The position numbers and the translations under genes were made by a program. This document shows, piece after piece, positions 1 through 8,700 of a DNA stretch of 36,740 bases; the first letter of the stretch is position 1; each line of letters opens with the position of its first letter. Location of the stretch: positions 1-36,740 of the forward strand of contig CAMHOW010000021.1 of the NCBI GenBank assembly GCA_946186895.1, in the 5' to 3' direction. A model generated the notes under the pieces. That model did not search any database, was not told where the DNA came from, and was given only the letters and a program-made list of their open reading frames with translations. This DNA is from an uncultured Fibrobacter sp. GTDB lineage: Bacteria; Fibrobacterota; Fibrobacteria; Fibrobacterales; Fibrobacteraceae.

Positions 1-129
1 GGAGGCTGGGACGCTTACTTCTGGACCTCTGCAGGTTTCTATGTGGACATTTCCAGCGGCAACACTGTGCTTTTGTATGAAAGCAGTGGCGACGACCGTT
101 GGTGTAACGTCCGTTGCATAAAGGACTAA
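1..129 (+). CDS. C-terminal end of a Fibrobacter paralogous-domain protein (partial)
   Basis: The reading frame is open from base 1 and stops with TAA at 127-129, giving 42 residues. The gene starts outside the window. The visible end has an aromatic stretch (AYFWTS), then a hydrophobic strand, a charged turn and the terminal motif VRCIKD. This matches the end of the Fibrobacter succinogenes major paralogous domain seen complete at 31517-32095, which ends SVRCIQKP after IWSATE and a similar strand. Such domains usually sit in secreted lipoproteins whose function is not established. The family call rests on this tail alone, so the rest of the protein is unknown. Confidence 0.65.
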   Translation, partial: GGWDAYFWTSAGFYVDISSGNTVLLYESSGDDRWCNVRCIKD

Positions 130-180
130 AAGCATAGAGTGGGGGTATTGGATTACTCGGGTCCGGTCCCTTCCGCGAAT

Positions 181-217
181 AAACGAAAAAAGACACCGTG
201 AAGGTGTCTTTTTCGTT
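181..217. terminator. Bidirectional Rho-independent terminator
   Basis: The inverted repeat pairs GACACC with GGTGTC around a short loop. It is flanked by an A-run on the left and a T-run on the right, so it works as a terminator in both directions. It serves the partial gene on the plus strand and the tRNA-Gly on the minus strand. Confidence 0.85.
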
Positions 218-220
218 TAG

Positions 221-293
<73 letters not shown>

Positions 294-305
294 GGGGTGA
301 GCACA

Positions 306-334
306 ATTATAGCTTAAGGATTTTAGATTGTCAA
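306..334 (-). promoter_or_regulatory. Consensus sigma70 promoter for tRNA-Gly
   Basis: On the minus strand TTGACA (329-334) is separated by exactly 17 bp from TATAAT (306-311). This is a perfect -35/-10 match. The start of transcription would fall near 299, about 6 nt before the mature tRNA 5' end. The -35 overlaps the last codons of the cyclase gene. Confidence 0.85.
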
Positions 335-1402
335 GGGCTTTTGAAGCGAAAAAATCAAAATTTCGTGCTTTTTTCCCCTCAATTCAAAGATTCCTTCCTT
401 TTTGGCGATGTAACCATGGGGGATCGGCTTGGGCAATTCCTGGAAGTATTCCTCTGAAACCAGGAATTCCTGCCCGAGTTTGGTACAAAGTCCCTGGATT
501 CTTGCGGTGGTGTTCAGCACGTCACCGTGGTAGGCCATTTCGCTACCGAAATTGCCCACTTCCGTGGTAATGACCTTTCCGCAGTGGATTCCCGCCTTGA
601 ACTGGGGGGTGACCCCGAATTTTTTCATGAATTTGCGGGATTTTCCGGCAATACTCTCCGAAAAGTCGAAAAAGCAGTCTACGGGCCGGGCCTTTTTGCG
701 GCAGGCCGACATCTTCCAGGTCAGGAATGCCCCGTCTCCGGCAATCTGGTAGATTTCGCCCCGGTTCTCCTCGCAGCAGTTAGAAAGCAGGCTGTAGTAG
801 TCCTTCAAGAAGCTGCTGTACTTGACATGGCCCAGCTCTTCGGCCAGGGAGGTGGAGTGCCTAAGGTCGATGAACATGAAAACCCGATCTTCTTCCTTGG
901 GTTCTTGCGATTTGCCAAGGAAGGTGTTCCAGAACACCCTCGGGCCGAATTTTTTGTGCACGGAACGTAAGGCCGTAATGAGGTAGGCCGCAAAGAAGTA
1001 CAAAATAACTTGGACCCGCACCTCGTGGGACATTAGGTTGTCCTTGATGGAGGCTAACGAGACCTCGTTGACAATTCCTTCGTCGGCATTGGCCTTGAAC
1101 AGCATTATGCACAGGATAAGGCTTGCATGTATGGCTGCCACGAAGTAGAAGGTCCGTACCAGCAGGGCCTTCCAGACAGGCCTGCAGTCCCGTTCGTCTT
1201 TCAGGATGATGACGTCGTAGACCCCGTGGGAAAGCCCCATGAACAGGGAGAACTGCAACATGACCAGTAGCGGTTCTACGGACAAACTACCCTCGTCCCG
1301 GTACATCTCCAGCATGGCAATTCCGAGAGAGACGCAAATCCAGCAGAGCACGTAAAAGCATACGGCTCTGAACTTTCTCTGTGTTTGTCGGGTAACGGCC
1401 AT
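323..1402 (-). CDS. Membrane-anchored class III adenylate/guanylate cyclase
   Basis: This 359-residue protein has about four predicted membrane helices (roughly 11-30, 41-65, 80-103, 127-146) and a cytoplasmic class III cyclase domain (about 172-355). Metal-binding Asp residues are visible as D179 (FIDLRHST) and D223 (QIAGDGAF). The transition-state pair is N297 and R301 in GDVLNTTARIQ. The usual substrate-selecting Lys four residues before the second metal Asp is Gln219, and the position seven before N297 is Ala290, so ATP or GTP preference cannot be read from sequence. It should make a cyclic nucleotide from an NTP at the inner membrane. The start lies 4 nt after the stop of the small membrane gene upstream, implying one operon. 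Confidence 0.85.
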   Translation of the reverse strand: MAVTRQTQRKFRAVCFYVLCWICVSLGIAMLEMYRDEGSLSVEPLLVMLQFSLFMGLSHGVYDVIILKDERDCRPVWKALLVRTFYFVAAIHASLILCIMLFKANADEGIVNEVSLASIKDNLMSHEVRVQVILYFFAAYLITALRSVHKKFGPRVFWNTFLGKSQEPKEEDRVFMFIDLRHSTSLAEELGHVKYSSFLKDYYSLLSNCCEENRGEIYQIAGDGAFLTWKMSACRKKARPVDCFFDFSESIAGKSRKFMKKFGVTPQFKAGIHCGKVITTEVGNFGSEMAYHGDVLNTTARIQGLCTKLGQEFLVSEEYFQELPKPIPHGYIAKKEGIFELRGKKHEILIFSLQKPLTI

Positions 1403-1406
1403 ATTG

Positions 1407-1595
1407 CTAGTGGATAAAGAGGGGGAGCGCCCAGATCATGGCGATCAGGATGATATCCTTGTAGGATTCGCCCATCAGCAGGGTGGAGGACAGGAAGAAA
1501 ATGATGGTTGCAAGGGTCAGGAACACCCACAGGGGCGCCCGTTTTCTTAGGAATTTCTTGATTTTATCCTTTGTCTTTTTATCCATTGCAAACAC
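1407..1595 (-). CDS. Small two-helix membrane protein, operon partner of the cyclase
   Basis: The protein has 62 residues: a Lys/Arg-rich N-terminus (KKTKDKIKKFLRKR) followed by two hydrophobic segments (about 21-40 and 46-61). A GTG start at 1593-1595 is preferred over the ATG three codons later, because a GGGGGA Shine-Dalgarno-like block lies about 7 nt before the GTG. The stop is 4 nt from the cyclase ATG, so the two are probably co-transcribed and translated together. I recognise no family. An accessory or regulatory role for the cyclase is inference from position only. Confidence 0.65.
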   Translation of the reverse strand: MFAMDKKTKDKIKKFLRKRAPLWVFLTLATIIFFLSSTLLMGESYKDIILIAMIWALPLFIH

Positions 1596-1647
1596 TCGCT
1601 TTCCCCCTAATCTACATTATTTTTCCCTGCAGGCAACAACCATAAGT

Positions 1648-1660
1648 TATTTTTTGGATA
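1648..1660 (+). promoter_or_regulatory. -10/-7 box directly before hemW (leaderless-type start)
   Basis: TATTTT at 1648-1653 is followed by only 7 nt before the ATG at 1661, and no Shine-Dalgarno sequence is present. Transcription from this box would begin at or next to the start codon. Six other genes in the window show the same layout. Confidence 0.4.
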
Positions 1661-2797
1661 ATGCTAGGTCTTTATGTACATATCCCTTTTTGCGAAAAAA
1701 TCTGCGACTATTGCGATTTTTTCACTATCCAGGGGCCGAATCGGCTCCATGGGGAGTATCTGGACCTGCTTTCCTGCGAGATTTCCGCCTTTTCGGAGCG
1801 CCATCCGGGTGCCTTGCAGCGGGTGGAAACCCTCTACTTGGGTGGCGGGACTCCTTCCATATTGTCTCCGGAAGCGCTTTCCCGGCTATTTTCCATATTG
1901 GGTGAAGCCGGCGTGCCTCTCTTACGACTGAAGGAATCCACCATGGAGTTCAATCCGGAGTCTACCGATGACGAACGCCTGTCGGTGGCGCTCTCAAACG
2001 GCATCACGCGGGCGAGTCTTGGGCTCCAGAGCTTTAGGCCTGGGCTTTTGCAGGCGGTGGGCCGCAGGCACTCGCCGGAATCTGGCCTTGCCGCCCTGGA
2101 GCGGCTGCTCTCGCAGCCAGGCCTTCGGGTGACGGCAGACCTGATGTTCGACCTGCCTGGGCAGACGGTGTCGCAGTTCCTGGAAGACCTGGACTCTCTG
2201 TCGGCGTACCCGCTGGGGCATATCAGCTTTTACGGTCTCAAGGTGGATCCTCGCACAAGGCTTGGACACCGGCTAGAAAAGGGCCTGGTCCAGGTGGACG
2301 AGGACCTGTACGGCGACATGTACCGGGAAGGCGTCAAGCTGCTCAAGACTAGGGGCTTTGAACGTTACGAGGTGTCGAACTTTGCCCGCACGGGCGAAGA
2401 GAGTCTCCATAACCTGAACTACTGGCGCCGGGGCGAGTATCTGGCTTTGGGGCCTTCTGCCAACGGCTTCTTTGGCGGGGTACGCTTCCACGCTCCCGAC
2501 CGGTATCCGGAGTGGCGCCGTTACGTAGAGGCGGGCTGCCCAGAAAGCCAGCTTGTGAAGGATCCCATCGGTTCCGACGAGGCCGTTGCCGAACTTATCC
2601 AGCTTTCATTACGTACAAAGTATGGCCTGGACGTATCCGCCCTGCAGGATTTGGGAGCAAGGCTTCCCGAAAGGTCCGTTTCCCGTTGGGTGGAGCGGGG
2701 TTTCTTGCAATGGCGGGGAAACCATCTTGTCCTCGATGGCGACGGTTGGCTCTTTATGGATACGGTGGTAGCGGACATATATTCCAATTTGGAATAA
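1661..2797 (+). CDS. hemW: HemW-like radical SAM protein (heme chaperone family)
   Basis: The protein has 378 residues and carries the radical SAM cluster motif as C11, C15 and C18 (FCEKICDYCDF), then GGGTPS at 61-66. The residue two after C18 is Phe, not Cys. That fits the HemW (formerly oxygen-independent coproporphyrinogen oxidase-like) branch rather than true HemN, which has CX3CX2CXC. HemW proteins bind heme and S-adenosylmethionine and are thought to deliver heme to respiratory enzymes; true coproporphyrinogen oxidase activity is unlikely. A HemN C-terminal-type region is present. The gene is divergent from the cyclase operon across 65 bp. Its stop codon lies inside a terminator hairpin. 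Confidence 0.88.
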   Translation: MLGLYVHIPFCEKICDYCDFFTIQGPNRLHGEYLDLLSCEISAFSERHPGALQRVETLYLGGGTPSILSPEALSRLFSILGEAGVPLLRLKESTMEFNPESTDDERLSVALSNGITRASLGLQSFRPGLLQAVGRRHSPESGLAALERLLSQPGLRVTADLMFDLPGQTVSQFLEDLDSLSAYPLGHISFYGLKVDPRTRLGHRLEKGLVQVDEDLYGDMYREGVKLLKTRGFERYEVSNFARTGEESLHNLNYWRRGEYLALGPSANGFFGGVRFHAPDRYPEWRRYVEAGCPESQLVKDPIGSDEAVAELIQLSLRTKYGLDVSALQDLGARLPERSVSRWVERGFLQWRGNHLVLDGDGWLFMDTVVADIYSNLE

Positions 2798-2806
2798 TAT
2801 TTTTTG
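2780..2806 (+). terminator. Terminator overlapping the hemW stop codon
   Basis: TATTCCAA and TTGGAATA pair around a single base (2780-2796), and AT-rich sequence with a six-T run follows. The TAA stop of hemW lies within the right arm. Confidence 0.6.
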
Positions 2807-2979
2807 TATGTCGGCTAAATCACAGATTTGTAGTCGGACCCCCGTAAATGGCCTAGATTGAGGGGCTTACGTACTTTCCCGTTTCCACTTTTCCCTAAAA
2901 AAACATATTTTTACGGTGTATGTGCCCAGGTCTGTAATTGGGCGTGTTTGTTGTTGTGTAGAAAAATAGAGAGGATGGT

Positions 2980-5733
2980 ATGTTGGCAAAAAGACAAAAT
3001 GGGATTTTCCTTTTTGTAAGCACCCTGCTGTTGTTGGCGGCATGGGGTTTTGCCGGCGTGAACTTTAGCGGTGACTGCATCAACGATGCCAAGCCGGACA
3101 ATCGTTGCGTCTACCTGCCTCTAGATATTGGGCAGACTATAGGCCTTTATGTAGAAGATCCTCCCAATAGCGGAAACCGCGTCAAGAATGCACCCCTGTA
3201 TGTCTATGCACCCAATGCGGGTTCCGATACCATCGTGTTCAAGGTAGGCGATGTCATTGCCGAAAATGGCGAACAGTTTGTTTCCAACGGCGATGGCTAT
3301 GTGGTTACTGGCGTGGCGGGTCATTGGACTGTTTCCAATGCTCCCTTGGGCGTTTCCGTTAACGCCTCCATGCAAGACATCAACGTCATCTACGTGTATA
3401 ACTTCTACGTACCCCAGTTCCAGTTCTGCGAAGATGCCGACTGCAAGGAGATTATCTCGGACATTTCCGACATCCAGCTTAACGTAGGCGATACCCTCCC
3501 GGTCTATGTCCAGTCCGTGATACCCCTCGGGCCTTCAAAGGGCAAGCTGGACACTCTTGCCAAGAATCTACAGTTCTTCCTTTCTACCAAGCACGAAAGC
3601 CTCAAGTTCCTGACCCCCGCCAGGTCTCCCATGGGCCGCGGCAAGATCAACGGGACATCTTATTATATAGGCCAGCTGTCCAATTCCAGGTCGTCTTTCC
3701 TGATTACCTCGGACAAGGCTATTTCCGATGTGAACTTTACCCTGGAATCTTCCATGTATGTCCCGACACCGGGCGATACCGTTTTCCGCGTCAAGGAAGA
3801 ATTCCCCGGGACCCTGCAGTTCGTGAACTACGGACTGCCTACCCTGGATAGCGCCTTCATCTACGATACGGACGGTGACGGTGTAGGTGACAGCATTGCG
3901 GCCTACTTCAACGGTCAGATGAACGGCGTTTCCCTCTCGAACTTCCAGTACAACTGGCCTTCGGGTGACAAGTTCACCGATTTCAGCGGTGACTTTACCC
4001 TTAACGGTTACCTGGCCGAACTGACAGGGGTAAAGACCACGATTCCCAGTGGCGAAGGCCAGGGAGACCTGAAGGTGGATGCCTCGTCCTCGGTGTCTGG
4101 TGCAAGCGGCAACCTCTCTACGGCAATTCAGGACCGTATAGGCCCGGTTATCCAGAAGGCCACCCTTGAACCGGGTGACGGCGACTATGACTATGTCATT
4201 CTTGATTTCAACAAGCCCCTGGACACGTCCTGGACCTCGGGTAACGGATTCCTTCTGAACGGACAGCCCCTGTCCATGACGGCAGTGGAAAAAGGTGTGG
4301 GCGGAAACGACCGCATTTGGAAGTTCAAGGTTCCCAAGAACTCGGTCAAGGTGGGCGGTGAAATCGAGATTGCTACCTCCTGTGCCAAGGACAAGTGCCC
4401 GGACGGCCTTATCAAGGCTGCCGACGGAAACAAGACGGGCAAGAACAACCCGGTGAAGATTGCGAACTCGGGCAAGAACTACATGGACGACGAGCGTAAC
4501 GGCTTCTACGACAAGGACGGCGATGGCCGTATGGATAGCGCCACGGTGGCCTTCAAGGAGCCACTTTCCAAGAAGGATCTTGAAGAGATGGAAGTGGTCC
4601 TGTACTGGCTGGACAACCAGGGCAACGTGCTGAAGATTGTTCCCGACCTGACAGACACCAATTTCGTGAAGCTTTCCGATGATGGCCTGATGCTTTCCAT
4701 TACGGTGGATTCCACCAAGTTCGATGTGCAGCGGATGCTTACCTACGTGGATACCGCAGGTATCGATGTGGACAGCCTCAAGTACGGTTTTGCCAAGGTG
4801 TCAAAGCCGGTGGTTCAGGCCGACGGCTCCACCAAGACGGAAACCTACGACTGCGCCATGCACGACCGCATGTCCCCCGTGATTGCGGGGACGTTCCTGG
4901 AGCCGGAGTCCTTCCAGAAGATGGAGGCCGACGTGCTGACCATTACCTTCTCCGAGCCGGTGGATCGCGGGGCCATGGAAGACCTGGCCGCCCTTTCGGA
5001 GTGCTTCAAGTTCAAGGTGGACGGCCAGTGGGTGTCGATTCCGTTCAGTTCCCTCAGCTGGAGTGCCGACGGCAAGTCCGTAAAGCTCCATCTGGAAAAC
5101 GGCGTACCCCTTGCGGAACGCCTGAACCCTGCGGACTCCCTGAAGTTTGATTTCGAGAAGGCGAAGATTACGGACCTGGACGGAAATGGCGTGTCGCCCA
5201 AGTCACAGCCGGTGATGGTCAAGGGCGACCCCCGTGTGCTGATGCAGTCCACCTCTATCGCCACTCTGGACCGTGCTGTACTCCTGGCGGACAAGGCCGC
5301 CTTTACAGAGCGGTTCGTCAATGCGGATGAGCCCATGGACGAGGAGATGAAGAAATCTCTTGGAATCTTGATGGATATAAGCTTTGCAACCGTCATGGGG
5401 GAGGATTTCACCGGAGTATCCAAGATGAACCTGGACGACGTGGGCCTCAGCTGGGAACTGAAGGTGTTCACCAACTTGGGAACTTATGTGGGCGGCGCTT
5501 CCAATAAGCTGAAGTGCAGCGACAAGGCTTTTGAAGGCAATTGCTTCGAGCATGCCAAAAAGATGTATGTGCGTTGGAACATGCGTTCCAGCCAAGGTCG
5601 TAAGGTAGGCGTGGGCGTCTATGTGGCGCAGTTCAAGATCAACGTCTACGGAGCGAAGGAAAGTTTTAAGGTTGAAAGGATTTACAACTGGGGCATCCGC
5701 GCCGGCAAGGGCGGTATGAGCCTTGGGGACTAA
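2980..5733 (+). CDS. Large secreted modular protein with Asp-rich loops (giant secreted pair, member 1)
   Basis: The protein has 917 residues with a signal peptide (hydrophobic core about 9-25, likely cut after GFA). Two calcium-type loops are visible: D296-T-D-G-D-G-V-G-D304 and D511-K-D-G-D-G-R-M-D519. Two Ig-like modules open with DR..PVI (residues 385 and 629) and contain TFSEPV-type strands. The last 80 or so residues hold a Cys pair (C846, FEGNC), then RWN and GVGVYVAQFK. All these elements recur in the next gene, so the two are paralogous in their C-terminal halves. A start at 2980 is supported by AGAGGA 4 nt upstream. I do not recognise a named family; a cell-surface or extracellular structural or binding role is inferred. 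The gap to the next gene is only 21 nt, suggesting an operon. Confidence 0.85.
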   Translation: MLAKRQNGIFLFVSTLLLLAAWGFAGVNFSGDCINDAKPDNRCVYLPLDIGQTIGLYVEDPPNSGNRVKNAPLYVYAPNAGSDTIVFKVGDVIAENGEQFVSNGDGYVVTGVAGHWTVSNAPLGVSVNASMQDINVIYVYNFYVPQFQFCEDADCKEIISDISDIQLNVGDTLPVYVQSVIPLGPSKGKLDTLAKNLQFFLSTKHESLKFLTPARSPMGRGKINGTSYYIGQLSNSRSSFLITSDKAISDVNFTLESSMYVPTPGDTVFRVKEEFPGTLQFVNYGLPTLDSAFIYDTDGDGVGDSIAAYFNGQMNGVSLSNFQYNWPSGDKFTDFSGDFTLNGYLAELTGVKTTIPSGEGQGDLKVDASSSVSGASGNLSTAIQDRIGPVIQKATLEPGDGDYDYVILDFNKPLDTSWTSGNGFLLNGQPLSMTAVEKGVGGNDRIWKFKVPKNSVKVGGEIEIATSCAKDKCPDGLIKAADGNKTGKNNPVKIANSGKNYMDDERNGFYDKDGDGRMDSATVAFKEPLSKKDLEEMEVVLYWLDNQGNVLKIVPDLTDTNFVKLSDDGLMLSITVDSTKFDVQRMLTYVDTAGIDVDSLKYGFAKVSKPVVQADGSTKTETYDCAMHDRMSPVIAGTFLEPESFQKMEADVLTITFSEPVDRGAMEDLAALSECFKFKVDGQWVSIPFSSLSWSADGKSVKLHLENGVPLAERLNPADSLKFDFEKAKITDLDGNGVSPKSQPVMVKGDPRVLMQSTSIATLDRAVLLADKAAFTERFVNADEPMDEEMKKSLGILMDISFATVMGEDFTGVSKMNLDDVGLSWELKVFTNLGTYVGGASNKLKCSDKAFEGNCFEHAKKMYVRWNMRSSQGRKVGVGVYVAQFKINVYGAKESFKVERIYNWGIRAGKGGMSLGD

Positions 5734-5754
5734 GCCCTTTCAGAGGTTAACGCT

Positions 5755-8700
5755 ATGAAAAAGATGGCTAAAAACTTGAGTATCTGGCTATTGGGGGCTG
5801 CGGCACTGGTGTGTGCAACTCCCGTTCCGGAAAACCCTGCTACGGGTATCTGGATCCAGCAGATTGGCGAAATCGTGGAACAGCCTTCCACGAATGCCAC
5901 CTTGTACTACACCAAGTATATTGGTGACGACCGCGTGAAGAGTATCGACTACTTCTACGATGGCTTGGGATACTTGCGTCTGTTGAACAAGAAGGATCTG
6001 TGCCATTCAAATGGTGCAGATGGCATTATGCATCACCCGGACGGAAAGCACTTGATCGTGGCTGGTCAGGGACAGAGGCTTCACCTGGTGAAAAAGACCG
6101 GCGGGGCAAACTGTGTAACGATGACGTCAAGTGCGCGGTATGTGACTACGACTGATGCTACCGATCACGGTCAGGGTTATTGGCACGTGATGGTGGACCC
6201 TACCCACAAGTACGTATGGGCCGATGGTATGCCGGGCCCGCTGGTTCGTTATCCCCTGGACTCGGGTAAAATTGCGAATGTGGGTTTCCAGGTAGATCTG
6301 ACTCCAGACGCAAACGATCGTCGTAAAGACAAGCAGGTGACGACAGTGGTTTGGGACCAGTTGAACCGGGCCTTCTTTACTTATTCCAAATTCCATGGCG
6401 GTGGATGCGAAATGGATATTAACGGCCATGAGTGTAGCGAAAACATGAAAAAGTCCTACAGGTCCAAATCCTATTTCGGCATGATTACCGATACCACTAA
6501 AAAAGTCATTACTAACCAGACAGAAGCGGATAGGTACAAGGGTAATGTTGGTGATACCGTTCCTATTGGGTTTAAAACAAAAATTCTCATAGACTCCCTG
6601 GAAGGCGCCCATGGTGCGACCTATGACCCCTATTCTGAAACGATTTTTGTTTTCGGTGGTGCAAAGATTGTGCAAATCAAGACAGAGGGCGTAGGCAAGG
6701 CGGTGACAGCTAGAAAAGTTGCTGAAATAGACTTGCGAGATTTCTTCTTTCCTGAAACTAAGGACAATATGACGGGGCCAAGAACTCCCTCATGCAAGCA
6801 GAAGGCAAATCCTAGTACGGGTGAATGGATGGGTAGCAATAACGGTAATTCGGGCGGTTGTTACGGTAGCGGCAATAATGCATATTGTTCCGGTTATTGT
6901 GATGGTGCTACAAATGAGTGGGAATTCACAAATAGTGGTGGAACCCCCACAGTGGGATGGCGTCTGGACCAGGGTACGGTAGATGGCCACGGCCACCTGT
7001 TTGTGGCGAGCAATACAGGTCACGTGATATTCATTGACTATGCCGCAAACCCGGCAAAGCATATCGACAACAACGTGCTTGCCCACATGCAATGGATAGA
7101 CAACTTCCTTGATGACTTGGCTCCGCTGGATATCAAAAAGGCTGAGCGGTCTAGTGCCTCGACTTATGGTGACGTCTCCTCTAGCAGTTTTGAGCGACTC
7201 AGTTCCCAGGAAGTGTGGTCTTCGGCTACTGAAAGTTCTAGCAGCCAAGAGAGTTCTTCTTCCAATAATGTGAGCTCTTCGGGCAACGAATCCTCCTCTA
7301 GCGAAGAGACTTCTTCCGGAAGCAACGCTTCTTCTTCTGAAAGTACTGGTTCTTCTTCTGAAAGCACCGGTTCCTCTTCTGAGAGTACCGGCTCTTCTTC
7401 CGAGAGTACCGGTTCCTCTTCTGAAAGTACCGGCTCTTCTTCCGAAAGCACCGGCTCTTCTTCTGAAAGTACTGGTTCCTCTTCCGAAAGCAATGTGTCT
7501 TCCTCTGGTAGCGTAAGTTCTAGTAGCAGTGGCGGCGGTAGCGGAGAACTGTTCAGCAGTTCGTCCAGCAGCTCGGATGGCAGCGGCGGTGGAATCCTGT
7601 TCAGTAGTAGCGATGGCAACTATAATCCCAGTGGTGGCGGTACCAATTTTGGTTACAGCTCTGCAGGTGGTGGCTATTACAATCCCTCTTGGGATGATTA
7701 CGACAAGGGCGATTCTGTAGTCCAGAATGCTGGAGTCCTTGTGCCCTCCGACACTTCGAAGCCAGGTGACCCGGGAACGGTGACCATTGGTGAGAATGTG
7801 TATCTGGTAAACAGCAACCCCACCGATATATCCTTGGACTTCCGTCAGAATTCCAATATCGACTCGGCGAAGGTTGGCGATGTGGTGGCCATAACATTGA
7901 GTGCCGACAAGGTAAAGGAATACTTCGGAGATAACGTGGATTCCCTGACCTTTACGACACCTTCTGGATTGGTCCTGATTGATCCTAATAACCCGGCGCC
8001 TGGTGATTCCATCAAGGTCAATGCCGATGGAAGCGTCACCATCTACGTGACCGCCACCGATCCTATCAGGAATGGTGAAATCTATGTGACCAACGAGGTA
8101 GGCCAGCTGGTGGTGATAGACAACATCAACTTCTATGCAGTGGTTCCCGAGGGCAAGATTGCGCTTATCAAGGACTCCGATTTGGATAGCCAGCTTGATT
8201 ATGTGGAAATCCTGTTGCAGGATACCTTGTCCAAGTTCGTGGATATCACGTCGGTGACACTCATGGTCAACGGAGTGAAGTTGTCTCCTGCGACAGTTCC
8301 GACCCTCAACGGGGAGCGTAACAGGATTATCCTGAAGGATGTTTCTGATCTGACGTTCCCTGAAAAGATCGACGAGAATTCTTATGTCCAGATAACCTAT
8401 AAGGACAAGTCCAATGGGGCTGAGTATGTACGTCAGGTTCCTCTAGTCGAATTGGGAACCAACATCATCAAGGCGGCTCATGCCATTAGGGATACCACCA
8501 AGGGTGGCATGGACTCCCTGTTCGTGGAATTCAATATCGACATCATTCCTCTGGATCTGAGCTACCCCGAGATGCTCATTGCCTTGAAGCAGAAGGGCAA
8601 GGAGATATTCTTTGGTCTTGGTCAGGTATCTAAGGTCTATCTGCCTTCGAAGAACATCGTTATCTTCGTGGGCGAAGACCTGAAACTTCAGGGTGACATG

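Noticed and set aside
7330..7497. CRISPR array
   Set aside because: The 21-bp repeats are directly adjacent without spacers and keep the reading frame of a protein.
7164..7619. 151-residue Glu/Leu/Ser-rich minus-strand frame with tandem repeats
   Set aside because: It is the reverse of the Ser-rich minisatellite and has no start signals of its own.
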